Positions 26,186 through 33,540 of a stretch of DNA of 35,109 bases are shown piece after piece. Made by a program: the position numbers and the translations under genes. This DNA comes from Bacteroides xylanisolvens XB1A (GTDB lineage: Bacteria > Bacteroidota > Bacteroidia > Bacteroidales > Bacteroidaceae), in NCBI RefSeq assembly GCF_000210075.1, contig NC_021017.1, positions 5,226,277-5,261,385 of the forward strand. The letters run 5' to 3'. Numbering within the stretch: position 1 is the first letter of the stretch; every line of letters starts with the position of its first letter. The notes beneath the pieces are model-generated. The model ran no database searches. It had not been told where the DNA came from and saw only the letters and a program-made list of their open reading frames with translations.

Positions 26186-28323
26186 TTATAGTTGTTATTG
26201 TTTATCATTTCTTCTATAACTTTATTTGCTGTCTTAGAGATATCTTTTCTGTTTGATAGTTCCCATAGCGATGTGTTTTTCTCCATTAGGAATTGAGTGC
26301 CTACAATCCAGCTTTGTATCCATCCGGTTAGCGTGCTCCATGCTCCCCAACCTGCATCAGCATTCGCAGCCCAATAATTCCAATCCTGATAATTGAAGGC
26401 TCTGAACCAAGCTCCATCCACATTTCTGAATTTGTCACTTTTTACCTGAATACGAATCAGAAAGTCTCTCATTTGATTCACTGCTTTTACATAGGTAGAA
26501 TCATTGGTGGCCTTTGCCGCTTCGCATAATCCCACAAATGCAAAATTGGTTGTATACAGCATATCCGCTACAGGATCTCCATTGTCGAAAATTAAAGAGG
26601 CCTCTGTGCTGCCATACGCTTCATTGGAAGGTGAATGCCCGAATGAACTCTTAGATTCATCTCCCAGCTCTTCGCGGATACCTCCACAAGTTACTTGATT
26701 TTTAAGTAACTCATTTGTCATATAATGGAGCCATTTCAAATGTTCCTCTGTTGGTTCTACCCGGTATAACCAAGCCAATGGAAGAATCATACGAGCTCTT
26801 TCCTGCTGTATACCATTTGTCCACGACCATTGTTCAGGATAGGAAGCCATCATCATAGATAAGGCTTTTTTAGACCTTTCGAGTAACGGCTCATACTGTG
26901 TCTGATTATATAACCAAAGGTAGCAAGCCCAATTCCAAGCCTCAAAATGCGCATGAAGGTTCACTGTATTGTTATCATAGAATGACTTCCATCCTCTTTT
27001 TTGTATGTCTGTATCAAGCAATGATCCTCCTCTAAAGCCGTTAATGCCAGTCGTTCGGAAATTCCCGATAATTCCTTCGGCTATTTTCTTGTCCCATTCA
27101 GTGTCATTTAATAATGCAGATGAAGCTATGACTCCTAAAAGAAAGCGTGCATTATCGTCACCGTAATAGGTACCTTTATGCGTGTAAGCCCATCCTAATA
27201 ATCCATACGAAGGAGATGCCGGATCGTTTCTTTCCGAATCCCTGTATTCCTTAAAAGAATAATCTATCAGATTGGTGGCTACCTTAGAATATTCATTATT
27301 CTCCAATAGATCTCCAGCCGCCGCAAATGCGTATGACGCCTCTCCTTGGACATCTGCTCTCATCCAATATCGATACAATTGACTTCCATCATAACGGATC
27401 TCGGACATGTGCCCTTCCAATACTCCTAAACTTCCATCACCATTTTGAAACTGATCTGGTATACTTGGGCCTATAGGCATTGTGCCATCTCCCATATATT
27501 TATCAACCCAATTCTGTTTCCATTCAGAATTCACTAGAAAATGCCCATTGTAAAACCATTCGATTCCTTTTTTTATGCTCTCGTAACCTGCATTTTCTGG
27601 CAGCACATCGCTGGGGGTATAAGAGGGGGTTATGTAAGTTATCCATGATGAGAATGTGACTGTATTCTTACTAAGTAACCACCTGAATATATATTCATAC
27701 AATGATTTTATTTTTTGTTCAGGCATATATCTGTCGGATGCAAAATGACTAATGCAGGTTGTGGATACCAGAAGATGCGGAGTTCTATAATATAAAACAG
27801 GTCGGGTCTCTGTATCCTTAAGCCCATACACGGCTTTATCAAATCCTGCAACTTTGGCAGCAACAAGTATCGGATGATTGATAGAATCGCTGGTTTCTTT
27901 TAAAATACATCTATTAAAAGATAACAAGCTCATGAAAGGAAGTTCCGTGTTAATTGAATCACAGACTACAATCCGCTCTAAATTTAGTGTGTCAGACTTG
28001 CTACTATCAGTAGTTCCTATTCTTTGTGGAAATTCAACAAGAACACGCAATGATTTAGCTTCAATCAGACTTTCGTCTTCCTGACTAATGGATGTCCCTT
28101 TTACTGGATATGAATCACTTAACAAAAGGACGCCGGATTTTTCTGGAGCATTCTGCAGAGCTTCACTCACGGATGGATAAAATTTCAGAGTGTATCCTTC
28201 CTTTTCCAGAAGTTGTACTAAGTCACTGTCAGATCCTCCATAACATGTTATTTCATCTTTCATTTTACAAGATGCAAAAGTTAGGATCAGACAGCATATA
28301 TATATGATTCGTATGTTTAGCAT
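26182..28323 (-). CDS. Unrecognised 713-residue lipoprotein with probable (alpha/alpha)-barrel C-terminal half
   Basis: The lipobox ends at Cys19 (LTFASC). I do not recognise a named family. Residues about 25-215 look alpha/beta, with VLLLSDSYPV, RVLVEFPQRIG and LVSTTCISHFA, resembling the sugar-binding or amidotransferase-like N-terminal domains seen in some glycosidases. Residues about 240-700 are mostly helices with aromatic and acidic blocks (EGHMSEIRYDGSQLYRYWMR, GDDNARFLLGVIASSALL, NLHAHFEAWNWACYLW, GGIREELGD, VDGAWFRAFNYQDW), like six-hairpin (alpha/alpha)6 glycosidases. It overlaps GH89 by 4 bases and the AGE remnant by 7 bases, so it belongs to the same coupled translation unit. A glycoside hydrolase or lyase role is inferred. 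Confidence 0.75.
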   Translation of the reverse strand: MLNIRIIYICCLILTFASCKMKDEITCYGGSDSDLVQLLEKEGYTLKFYPSVSEALQNAPEKSGVLLLSDSYPVKGTSISQEDESLIEAKSLRVLVEFPQRIGTTDSSKSDTLNLERIVVCDSINTELPFMSLLSFNRCILKETSDSINHPILVAAKVAGFDKAVYGLKDTETRPVLYYRTPHLLVSTTCISHFASDRYMPEQKIKSLYEYIFRWLLSKNTVTFSSWITYITPSYTPSDVLPENAGYESIKKGIEWFYNGHFLVNSEWKQNWVDKYMGDGTMPIGPSIPDQFQNGDGSLGVLEGHMSEIRYDGSQLYRYWMRADVQGEASYAFAAAGDLLENNEYSKVATNLIDYSFKEYRDSERNDPASPSYGLLGWAYTHKGTYYGDDNARFLLGVIASSALLNDTEWDKKIAEGIIGNFRTTGINGFRGGSLLDTDIQKRGWKSFYDNNTVNLHAHFEAWNWACYLWLYNQTQYEPLLERSKKALSMMMASYPEQWSWTNGIQQERARMILPLAWLYRVEPTEEHLKWLHYMTNELLKNQVTCGGIREELGDESKSSFGHSPSNEAYGSTEASLIFDNGDPVADMLYTTNFAFVGLCEAAKATNDSTYVKAVNQMRDFLIRIQVKSDKFRNVDGAWFRAFNYQDWNYWAANADAGWGAWSTLTGWIQSWIVGTQFLMEKNTSLWELSNRKDISKTANKVIEEMINNNNYK

Positions 28324-29291
28324 AAGTGACTTTTTTCATCAATAGAGTTTAACATTTTCCAGCATTGGTACAGTCCTCTTGGCACATGGAAACAACCTTT
28401 CCATTTCCCTCCTTTGAGTGGCAGCAACACTTCTCCTTTTCGGTTTAAGTATCCATACCATTCGGAATGCTCTTTATCTTTGAAGTGTGTCCATGTATAA
28501 TTGTGTACCTTCTCAAACCATTCCATACACTGTTTATCCCCGGTCAATTGATAGCCTTTCAGCAGTGAGATAAGTGTTTCAATATGTACCCACCAAAGTT
28601 TTTGGTCCCATTCCAACTGTTGGGGAGGATAGCCATTACGGTCCATAAAATAATAGATACCTCCATATTCTTTGTCCCAACCATATTCAAGCATTGTAAG
28701 GGTTATATTCTTCGCCTTTTCTATCAATTCCGGACGGTTCAATCGTTTGCCTAAATCCATGATGAACCACATTGCCTCGATGGCGTGACCCGGAGTCACT
28801 TGGCGGCCTTCAAAGCAATCAACAAGATGACCGTCAGTGTCCACATTCTCAACAATAATTCCTCCCAGTTCCGGGCGGTGGAAAACATCCATCACCTCGT
28901 GAATGCACGTCTCCATCGTTTGTTCCAGATAATCGCCAGGCAATAAATGCTCAATCTCCAAGGCAAGGTTGCACAGAATCATCGGCAGGGCGAAATTCTT
29001 CAGATTTCTCGTCCCCGGATGCAGCTTGTTCCACTTGCCTTTAGGATTATCCACCTTGGAAAGGATAATATCGAAAGTTTTCCTGGCAATGTCTGCATAT
29101 TCCTGATTACCTGTCGCAAGACTCAATTGTCCGAAAGCCATGGCAGCGAATGTATACGAAAAGATATTGTATGGTTCTACCAATGGTCTACCCGAACGGT
29201 CAAGTGAAAAGTACCAGTTATAGTCTCCATCATGTCCGTATCTTTTTAAAAATTCACCACCTTGAACGGCACAATCGCTTTCACCTTTCAA
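28317..29291 (-). pseudogene. AGE-family (N-acylglucosamine 2-epimerase-like) gene lacking its 5' end
   Basis: The open frame encodes 324 residues and clearly matches the AGE/RnBP family: CAVQGGEFLKRYGHDGDYNW, LVEPYNIFSYTFAAMAFGQL, VTPGHAIEAMWFIMDLG, GGIYYFMDRNG, WWVHIETLISLLKGYQL and YGYLNRKGEVLLPLKGGKWKGCFHVPR. Family members are usually about 390-400 residues, so roughly 70 N-terminal residues are absent. The longest frame begins with TTG, not ATG, and an in-frame TAA lies two codons further upstream. None of the three frames upstream resembles the missing part, so this is a deletion or rearrangement, not a point frameshift. The first internal ATG is near residue 50. Intact members interconvert GlcNAc and ManNAc or related sugars; this copy is probably non-functional but still heads the operon. 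Confidence 0.8.
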
Positions 29292-29309
29292 ATTTATTTA
29301 CACCGATTG

Positions 29310-29397
29310 CTGGACATATAGAGCCACCGTATTGAATGTATAGATTCAACGCGGTAAGTATATAGATACAATGTGTTGAATATATAGATCTGCCAAC
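29310..29397. repeat. Repeat block A: four 22-bp direct units (TATAGA core)
   Basis: Units start at 29310, 29332, 29354 and 29376, exactly 22 bases apart. TATAGA occurs at the same place in each (29317, 29339, 29361, 29383). The fuller core is TTGAATATATAGAT; unit 1 is the most diverged, with about 10 of 14 core positions kept. The last 8 bases of each unit vary. Confidence 0.85.
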
Positions 29398-29402
29398 TCA
29401 AG

Positions 29403-29490
29403 TGTTAGTAGATAATAATCAAGGTGTTAATACTTGACATCCATACTATTAACTCCTGATGGATTATCTGTTAATACCTGACAGTGGATT
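29403..29490. repeat. Repeat block B: four 22-bp direct units (TGTTAATAC core)
   Basis: Units start at 29403, 29425, 29447 and 29469, again exactly 22 bases apart. The shared core is TGTTAATACCTGA with one to several changes per unit. Five bases separate it from block A. Confidence 0.85.
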
Positions 29491-29491
29491 T

Positions 29492-29575
29492 GCTATAAGC
29501 ATATTTTCATTAGCTATAATGATATCCGGATTAGCTATAATGAAATTAGTTTTAGCTCAAGGAATATTTTGAAAA
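29492..29575. repeat. Repeat block C: four 21-bp direct units (GCTATAATG core)
   Basis: Units start at 29492, 29513, 29534 and 29555, exactly 21 bases apart. GCTATAATG is perfect in units 2 and 3 and nearly so in unit 1; unit 4 keeps only GCT and the A/T-rich remainder. TTA precedes GCT in units 2-4 (TTAGCT). Confidence 0.82.
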
Positions 29576-29860
29576 GACAAGGTGAAACCGATAATGTTCA
29601 GTTTTGCCTGAATTTGCCACTTGCCTTCACCCGCTATCTCCTTATTCATCGGCATTTCGACAATCAGGTGAAATCGATGAACGGCAATGATCTTATAGTG
29701 GCATTTATTATACTTTATTCATTAAGAAAGAGGTCAGTTACACGGTGTTCCGTTATCAAATGATTCAGAACCGTGCGGAAATAAAACAAACTTTTGGTGC
29801 GGTTGCCCTGTTTGTCAATAGAAACCACTTAGTCTCAAGCGGTACTTTCTATACCTATTA

Positions 29861-29918
29861 TACGCACGCACGTGTGTGTGAGAAAAATATGCAGTGTACC
29901 TACTGTACCTTTTGTACC
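29861..29918. repeat. Alternating purine/pyrimidine tract followed by three TGTACC boxes at 9-bp spacing
   Basis: Bases 29861-29880 alternate pyrimidine and purine for 20 bp with CG, CA and TG steps, a sequence able to adopt Z-DNA. TGTACC then occurs at 29895, 29904 and 29913, exactly 9 bp apart. Confidence 0.75.
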
Positions 29919-29992
29919 CGCCGGGCTGTTCATTACTTTTTTGTGGAGGGTAGCTCTCACCTGGTTGACATCTGAAAAATATCCTCCTGCAT

Positions 29993-31183
29993 TTACCAGC
30001 CAGTCTCATCCCATCCGGTAGCCGAATACCATTGCAAAGTCCTAAAATAAGTATTCCATTTTAAATACCTAGTATCCGGTATATAACACCCGATACCCGA
30101 ATATATATCCGAATCTATATTCACCAATTTATAATCGTCAACATAGTTCTTATATATAACTACCCTTTCCAATTGCTCTTCAAAATCAGAAGGAATATTA
30201 TTATCAGTCAATTCACGCATAAAAGCTCGAAAATCATATGCCGAATGATCCAAAGGAGACCTCCCATAACCATAATGGGCTTGAAAATAATCTATTTTTC
30301 TATTATCAAACTTAACCAGATTGTCCTGATACTGTTTCATAATTGAACAAGTAATATTCGCCAATGCCGATATTTCATTCGTTTTTATCACCGCAATAGT
30401 ACCCCACGAATAACTATATTCATTTTTATAGTAATCAATAAAGTCCTTTGCGACATTTATAGCATTCTGCTCTGAGTTATCCGCAGACAATAAATATTTC
30501 GTTATCTTGAAATAAGGAAAACCCGCACTCATAACCTCTGCAGGAGAAAGAATTAAATAATCAGCAGTATTTCTTAATTCATAAGCAACCTCAACTTGAG
30601 ACATTAAACAAGCGTCAAATAATATATAATCAAAATGAATACCTGATTGTTCTAAAGCTTTCGATAAATCAGGAATATGAATTTTAGCTCCATTGTCGTC
30701 ACCAAAAGAACGGCTCTTACTATAGTCCGCAGGCAACCATCCGGTAGCATGAGAACCCAAAATCAGACTATACTTTTCAGCTGGACAGTAAGCCTCCACA
30801 TCTTTCAATACATTAATTATCACCTCATTTGATACTGAATTCTGGCTACTATAAGTTTTTATCACTTCTCTTTTACTGACAGAACCTTTGCCATCCACTT
30901 CATACTTAAACAGAGTCGGGACAGGAAACTCACCTTTTCTACTGCCACCATCCCAATAAATTACAAATGTACCAGGAGACGTAACTTCGCTCAATCCTCG
31001 TTCAACTGATGCTATATTGTTATATATATCATTACTGATATCATTGTCTCCAACAAGATACATCAAGACTGTTTTTACCGTTACTGGAACAGGAGTATCA
31101 TCATCACCACAAGCTGATAAGAAAATCGACAAACATACGAACAAAAGCGATAATATTTTAATCTTTTTCATAATATTCCTCAT
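29993..31183 (-). CDS. Clostripain-family (peptidase C11) cysteine protease lipoprotein
   Basis: This 396-residue lipoprotein has Cys25 in the lipobox (FLSAC) then GDDD. The clan CD catalytic pair is visible: YSLILGSHATGW (His145) and FDYILFDACLMSQVE (Cys192, in the DAC motif). The N-terminal strand KTVLMYLVGDNDIS and the LSPAEVMSAGFPY block are typical of Bacteroides clostripain-like proteins. The usual HG after the catalytic His is HA here. Such enzymes cleave after basic residues, often needing self-processing; the target is unknown. The start is either 31183 or Met5 at 31171. A promoter box lies 12 bases upstream of the first ATG, so the leader is very short. Confidence 0.9.
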   Translation of the reverse strand: MRNIMKKIKILSLLFVCLSIFLSACGDDDTPVPVTVKTVLMYLVGDNDISNDIYNNIASVERGLSEVTSPGTFVIYWDGGSRKGEFPVPTLFKYEVDGKGSVSKREVIKTYSSQNSVSNEVIINVLKDVEAYCPAEKYSLILGSHATGWLPADYSKSRSFGDDNGAKIHIPDLSKALEQSGIHFDYILFDACLMSQVEVAYELRNTADYLILSPAEVMSAGFPYFKITKYLLSADNSEQNAINVAKDFIDYYKNEYSYSWGTIAVIKTNEISALANITCSIMKQYQDNLVKFDNRKIDYFQAHYGYGRSPLDHSAYDFRAFMRELTDNNIPSDFEEQLERVVIYKNYVDDYKLVNIDSDIYSGIGCYIPDTRYLKWNTYFRTLQWYSATGWDETGW

Positions 31184-31195
31184 TTATAACAGGGA

Positions 31196-31203
31196 CAAAG
31201 ATA
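31196..31203 (-). promoter_or_regulatory. -7 promoter box (TATCTTTG) for the clostripain gene
   Basis: On the - strand TATCTTTG matches TAnnTTTG and lies about 12 bases before the ATG at 31183. A TTTG at 31219-31222 is 15 bases upstream, shorter than the usual ~20. The box overlaps the T-run of the upstream gene's terminator. Confidence 0.6.
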
Positions 31204-31234
31204 AAAAAATAAGAGATGCAAACCTGCATCTCTT
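31204..31234 (-). terminator. Intrinsic terminator of the small secreted protein gene
   Basis: Bases 31211-31220 (AAGAGATGCA) pair perfectly with 31225-31234 (TGCATCTCTT), a 10-bp stem with a 4-base loop. On the - strand it is followed by ATTTTTTTAT, a good U-tract. It lies 28 bases after the upstream stop codon. Confidence 0.9.
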
Positions 31235-31262
31235 ATTATATTAACAATTAAGTTATTGCTTA

Positions 31263-31664
31263 TTACTCTTCCGGTTTCGTAAAGCGGAATTTATCTGAAT
31301 CAATCCGCGATACCGTCATTCTATTATTCTTCTTATATTTATTCAGAATCTTCGTTGCTTCTTTTTCCAACTTCTTTCTGTTTTCCGAGAAGTAAATCAT
31401 ACATGTACTATTCTGCTGCAGTTGGTTATCCTCCAGATAATTTTTCAACTGATAACTATATAATTCACGATGAGCCAAGAATCCTTCTTTGCTAACCTTC
31501 GCACTATCTAATATCTGAATATCCGTGAAATAGACTACCGTATCCGTAAATGAAGCAGAAATTCCAAAAGCATAAACCGGTTTAGAATGGTCTTTTTTCA
31601 GAGAAAAAGCGGAGCACATGGTAAACACAAGTGCAATTGCAAATAGTATTTTTACGTATTTCAT
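31263..31664 (-). CDS. Small secreted protein of unknown function
   Basis: This 133-residue protein has a clear signal peptide (MKYVKILFAIALVFTMCSAF). I do not recognise a family. After the signal come beta-like segments (AFGISASFTDTVVYFTDIQIL), a helix with conserved-looking LAHRELYSYQLKNYL, then a Lys-rich helical C-terminus (KKLEKEATKILNKYKK). The Cys at 17 lies within the signal and may be a weak lipobox. It is flanked by its own promoter and terminator, so it is a single-gene unit. It sits among housekeeping genes and is probably a conserved Bacteroides gene. Confidence 0.8.
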   Translation of the reverse strand: MKYVKILFAIALVFTMCSAFSLKKDHSKPVYAFGISASFTDTVVYFTDIQILDSAKVSKEGFLAHRELYSYQLKNYLEDNQLQQNSTCMIYFSENRKKLEKEATKILNKYKKNNRMTVSRIDSDKFRFTKPEE

Positions 31665-31685
31665 ATCATATAATTTTTAACTTCG

Positions 31686-31693
31686 CAAAGGTA
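31686..31693 (-). promoter_or_regulatory. -7 promoter box (TACCTTTG) for the small secreted protein gene
   Basis: TACCTTTG on the - strand fits TAnnTTTG and is 21 bases before the ATG at 31664. The -33 element is not clear. Confidence 0.6.
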
Positions 31694-31741
31694 ACAAAAA
31701 AGAGGAGACTACCTCGATTTATCTCAAATAAATAGCATTTC

Positions 31742-32365
31742 TTAATCATAAATCCATAACAATACAGGTTTCTTTTCTACCTTGAGCAGCCTGTCAACCT
31801 TCCTCATCACCTCATCAGATATCACAGGACACCCTTGACTGATTCCTAATGGAAGATGCAAAGGATACACCTCCGTTTCCGGCATCGGAGTATAAGAATG
31901 TAACACGATATACCGTTTGAAAGCATTGTTATTCGTTGCTTCCAATCCATGCAATTTATAATGAACATTAATCCCCCACTTACTATACGACCGTATCCCT
32001 ACTTTATATTTTCCTAAAGAAGAGCAATAACTACCTTCCACATTACTGAATACAGGCTTGGACAGCGTACTGTTTTTCCCGTATCCATGCGCACAAAGAC
32101 TTGCATACTTCACAGAATCTCCCTTGAAATCCCATACAAAGAAACGCCTTTTACCGGAATGAATACTGAAATCTACCAGAAAGCAATAATTTGTATTATA
32201 CCCGTTCTTATCACAATAAGCCCTTCCCGCCTGCGCTTTTTCACGCAAACGTTGCTCTATTTTAACAGGCACCGTGTCAGAAGACAATGTCGCATATCTT
32301 GCGTATGCCATCACCCCTGCTCCCAAAGCAACCAGAACAAATGATATTAGAACAAATTTCTTCAT
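31742..32365 (-). CDS. Murein L,D-transpeptidase catalytic-domain protein (YkuD_2 type)
   Basis: The frame extends to a TTG at 32383, but the ATG at 32365 gives a proper signal/membrane segment (MKKFVLISFVLVALGAGVMAYA in two parts) and is chosen; this gives 207 residues. A promoter-like CAAGATTA (reverse of TAATCTTG) at 32381-32388 would also put the TTG at the transcription start. The YkuD_2 features are YCFLVDFSIHSGKRRFFVWDF, HGYGKNS, SYSKWGINVHYKLHGLE, YIVLHSY and the catalytic Cys in SQGCPVIS (about residue 179). These enzymes are periplasmic and are thought to act on peptidoglycan cross-links; this small form has not been assigned a precise reaction. Confidence 0.88.
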   Translation of the reverse strand: MKKFVLISFVLVALGAGVMAYARYATLSSDTVPVKIEQRLREKAQAGRAYCDKNGYNTNYCFLVDFSIHSGKRRFFVWDFKGDSVKYASLCAHGYGKNSTLSKPVFSNVEGSYCSSLGKYKVGIRSYSKWGINVHYKLHGLEATNNNAFKRYIVLHSYTPMPETEVYPLHLPLGISQGCPVISDEVMRKVDRLLKVEKKPVLLWIYD

Positions 32366-32410
32366 AAAACTCACATAGCACAAGATTAAATTATAGAATA
32401 GGACTTATAT

Positions 32411-32462
32411 AAAAAGTCGCATAAGTACATTCTTCTACATGAAAAGTGCGACTTATGCGACT
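32411..32462 (-). terminator. Terminator of the sigma factor gene
   Basis: Bases 32415-32426 (AGTCGCATAAGT) pair perfectly with 32451-32462, a 12-bp stem with a 24-base loop. On the - strand it is followed by TTTTTATA. A second TGCGACT at 32447-32453 offers an alternative 7-bp pairing with the same left arm. Confidence 0.85.
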
Positions 32463-32496
32463 CAAATTCTTTTTTTCAGAAACTGATATTCCTTAC

Positions 32497-33357
32497 TTAT
32501 CCCAAGTAAGATTTGAGCAATTTACTACGATTACTTTGTCTAAGTCTTCTAATTGCTTTTTCTTTAATCTGACGAACGCGCTCACGTGTGAGGCCAAATT
32601 TATCGCCGATTTCTTCTAATGTCATTTCTTGTTGTCCGATACCGAAAAACATCTGAATGATTTCTTTTTCTCTATCGGTTAACGTAGAAAGAGCTCTATC
32701 AATTTCCCTCGCAAGAGACTCATTAACCAGAGAGCGGTCCGCCATAGGCGAATCATCGTTAACCAACACATCCAACAGGCTGTTATCCTCTCCTTCCACA
32801 AAAGGCGCATCCACCGAAATATGACGGCCGGACACCTTCAGCGTATCAGAGATTTTATCAACCGGAATTTCCAGTTCGACTGCCAACTCCTCGGGAGACG
32901 GACGCCGCTCGTTTTCCTGTTCAAACTTCGAGAAGGCTTTGCTGATCTTATTCAGCGAACCTACCTGATTCAACGGGAGACGAACAATACGCGACTGCTC
33001 TGCCAATGCTTGCAGAATAGACTGGCGAATCCACCATACAGCGTAGCTAATGAACTTAAATCCACGTGTCTCATCAAATTTCTCGGCAGCCTTAATCAGT
33101 CCTAAATTGCCTTCATTAATCAAGTCAGGCAAACTCAAACCCTGGTTCTGGTACTGTTTAGCCACAGATACGACGAAACGAAGATTGGCACGTGTCAATT
33201 TTTCCAATGCTACACGGTCACCCTTACGAATGCGTTGAGCGAGTTCCACTTCTTCCTCGACAGTAATCAGGTCTTCACGGCCGATTTCCTGCAAATACTT
33301 ATCAAGAGAAGCGCTCTCTCTGTTAGTGATACTTTTGGTAATCTTTAGTTGTCTCAT
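32497..33357 (-). CDS. rpoD: Primary sigma-70 factor (Bacteroidetes short form)
   Basis: This 286-residue protein is the housekeeping sigma factor. Region 1.2 is SLDKYLQEIGREDLITVEEE (residues about 17-36); the long acidic region 1.1 of proteobacterial RpoD is absent, as is normal for Bacteroidetes. Region 2 holds LRFVVSVAKQYQNQGLSLPD, LINEGNLGLIKAAEKFD and FKFISYAVWWIRQSILQAL. Region 3 includes RPSPEELAVELEIPVDKIS. Region 4 has LTDREKEIIQMFFGIG and the helix-turn-helix TLEEIGDKFGLTRERVRQIKEKAIRRLR. This form recognises TTTG / TAnnTTTG promoters, which match the boxes seen elsewhere in this window. It has its own promoter and terminator. Confidence 0.98.
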   Translation of the reverse strand: MRQLKITKSITNRESASLDKYLQEIGREDLITVEEEVELAQRIRKGDRVALEKLTRANLRFVVSVAKQYQNQGLSLPDLINEGNLGLIKAAEKFDETRGFKFISYAVWWIRQSILQALAEQSRIVRLPLNQVGSLNKISKAFSKFEQENERRPSPEELAVELEIPVDKISDTLKVSGRHISVDAPFVEGEDNSLLDVLVNDDSPMADRSLVNESLAREIDRALSTLTDREKEIIQMFFGIGQQEMTLEEIGDKFGLTRERVRQIKEKAIRRLRQSNRSKLLKSYLG

Positions 33358-33380
33358 TCTTTAAAAACAGATTTGGAGTG

Positions 33381-33414
33381 CAAAGTTACGACAAATAATT
33401 TGTTAACATACAAA
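33381..33414 (-). promoter_or_regulatory. Promoter of rpoD (TTTG -33, TAACTTTG -7)
   Basis: On the - strand TTTG (33411-33414) and TAACTTTG (33381-33388) are 22 bases apart, close to the Bacteroides primary promoter consensus. The -7 box ends 23 bases before the rpoD ATG. Confidence 0.72.
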
Positions 33415-33455
33415 ATTAAGTAACTTTTACACTATATTTTTCATCTAATAAAACA

Positions 33456-33488
33456 AAAAGAGATGCCGACAAGTTGATTGTCGGCATC
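33456..33488 (-). terminator. Terminator of the Do/DegQ protease gene
   Basis: Bases 33462-33472 (GATGCCGACAA) pair perfectly with 33478-33488, an 11-bp GC-containing stem with a 5-base loop. It is followed on the - strand by TCTTTTTGTTTT and on the + strand by CTTTTTCT, so it can work in both directions. Confidence 0.93.
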
Positions 33489-33540
33489 CTTTTTCTATTT
33501 CATTAGCTTATCCTGCAATCTTCTTACTTTATTTTATATA

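Larger units (their letters stand above)
29292..29992. other. 701-base junction region of repeat arrays without a convincing gene
   Basis: This lies between the truncated AGE gene and the conserved clostripain gene. It holds three successive arrays of four direct repeats (29310-29575), then about 270 bases with two overlapping out-of-phase + strand ORFs (29569-29763 and, from a GTG, 29745-29975) that I cannot assign to any family, then an alternating purine/pyrimidine tract and a 9-bp triplet repeat. No transposase, integrase or tRNA is seen. It is best read as residue of a mobile or replicating element at a rearrangement point. Confidence 0.7.

Noticed and set aside
29292..29400. Missing N-terminus of the AGE epimerase in another frame (simple frameshift)
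   Set aside because: Translation of the - strand upstream gives no sequence resembling an AGE N-terminus in any frame; it is the 22-bp repeat region instead.
29310..29490. CRISPR array
   Set aside because: Unit length is only 22 bp with a 9-14 base core and no 25-40 base spacers; three different cores follow each other and no cas genes are near.
29569..29975. Two overlapping + strand ORFs (64 and 76 codons) as genes
   Set aside because: They are in different frames, the second starts at GTG, no family is recognisable, and the second runs through the alternating tract and TGTACC repeats. Possibly decayed coding sequence, but not supportable as genes.
32366..32383. TTG start for the YkuD_2 protein
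   Set aside because: It would sit on the promoter-like box, and the ATG at 32365 immediately precedes a normal signal segment.
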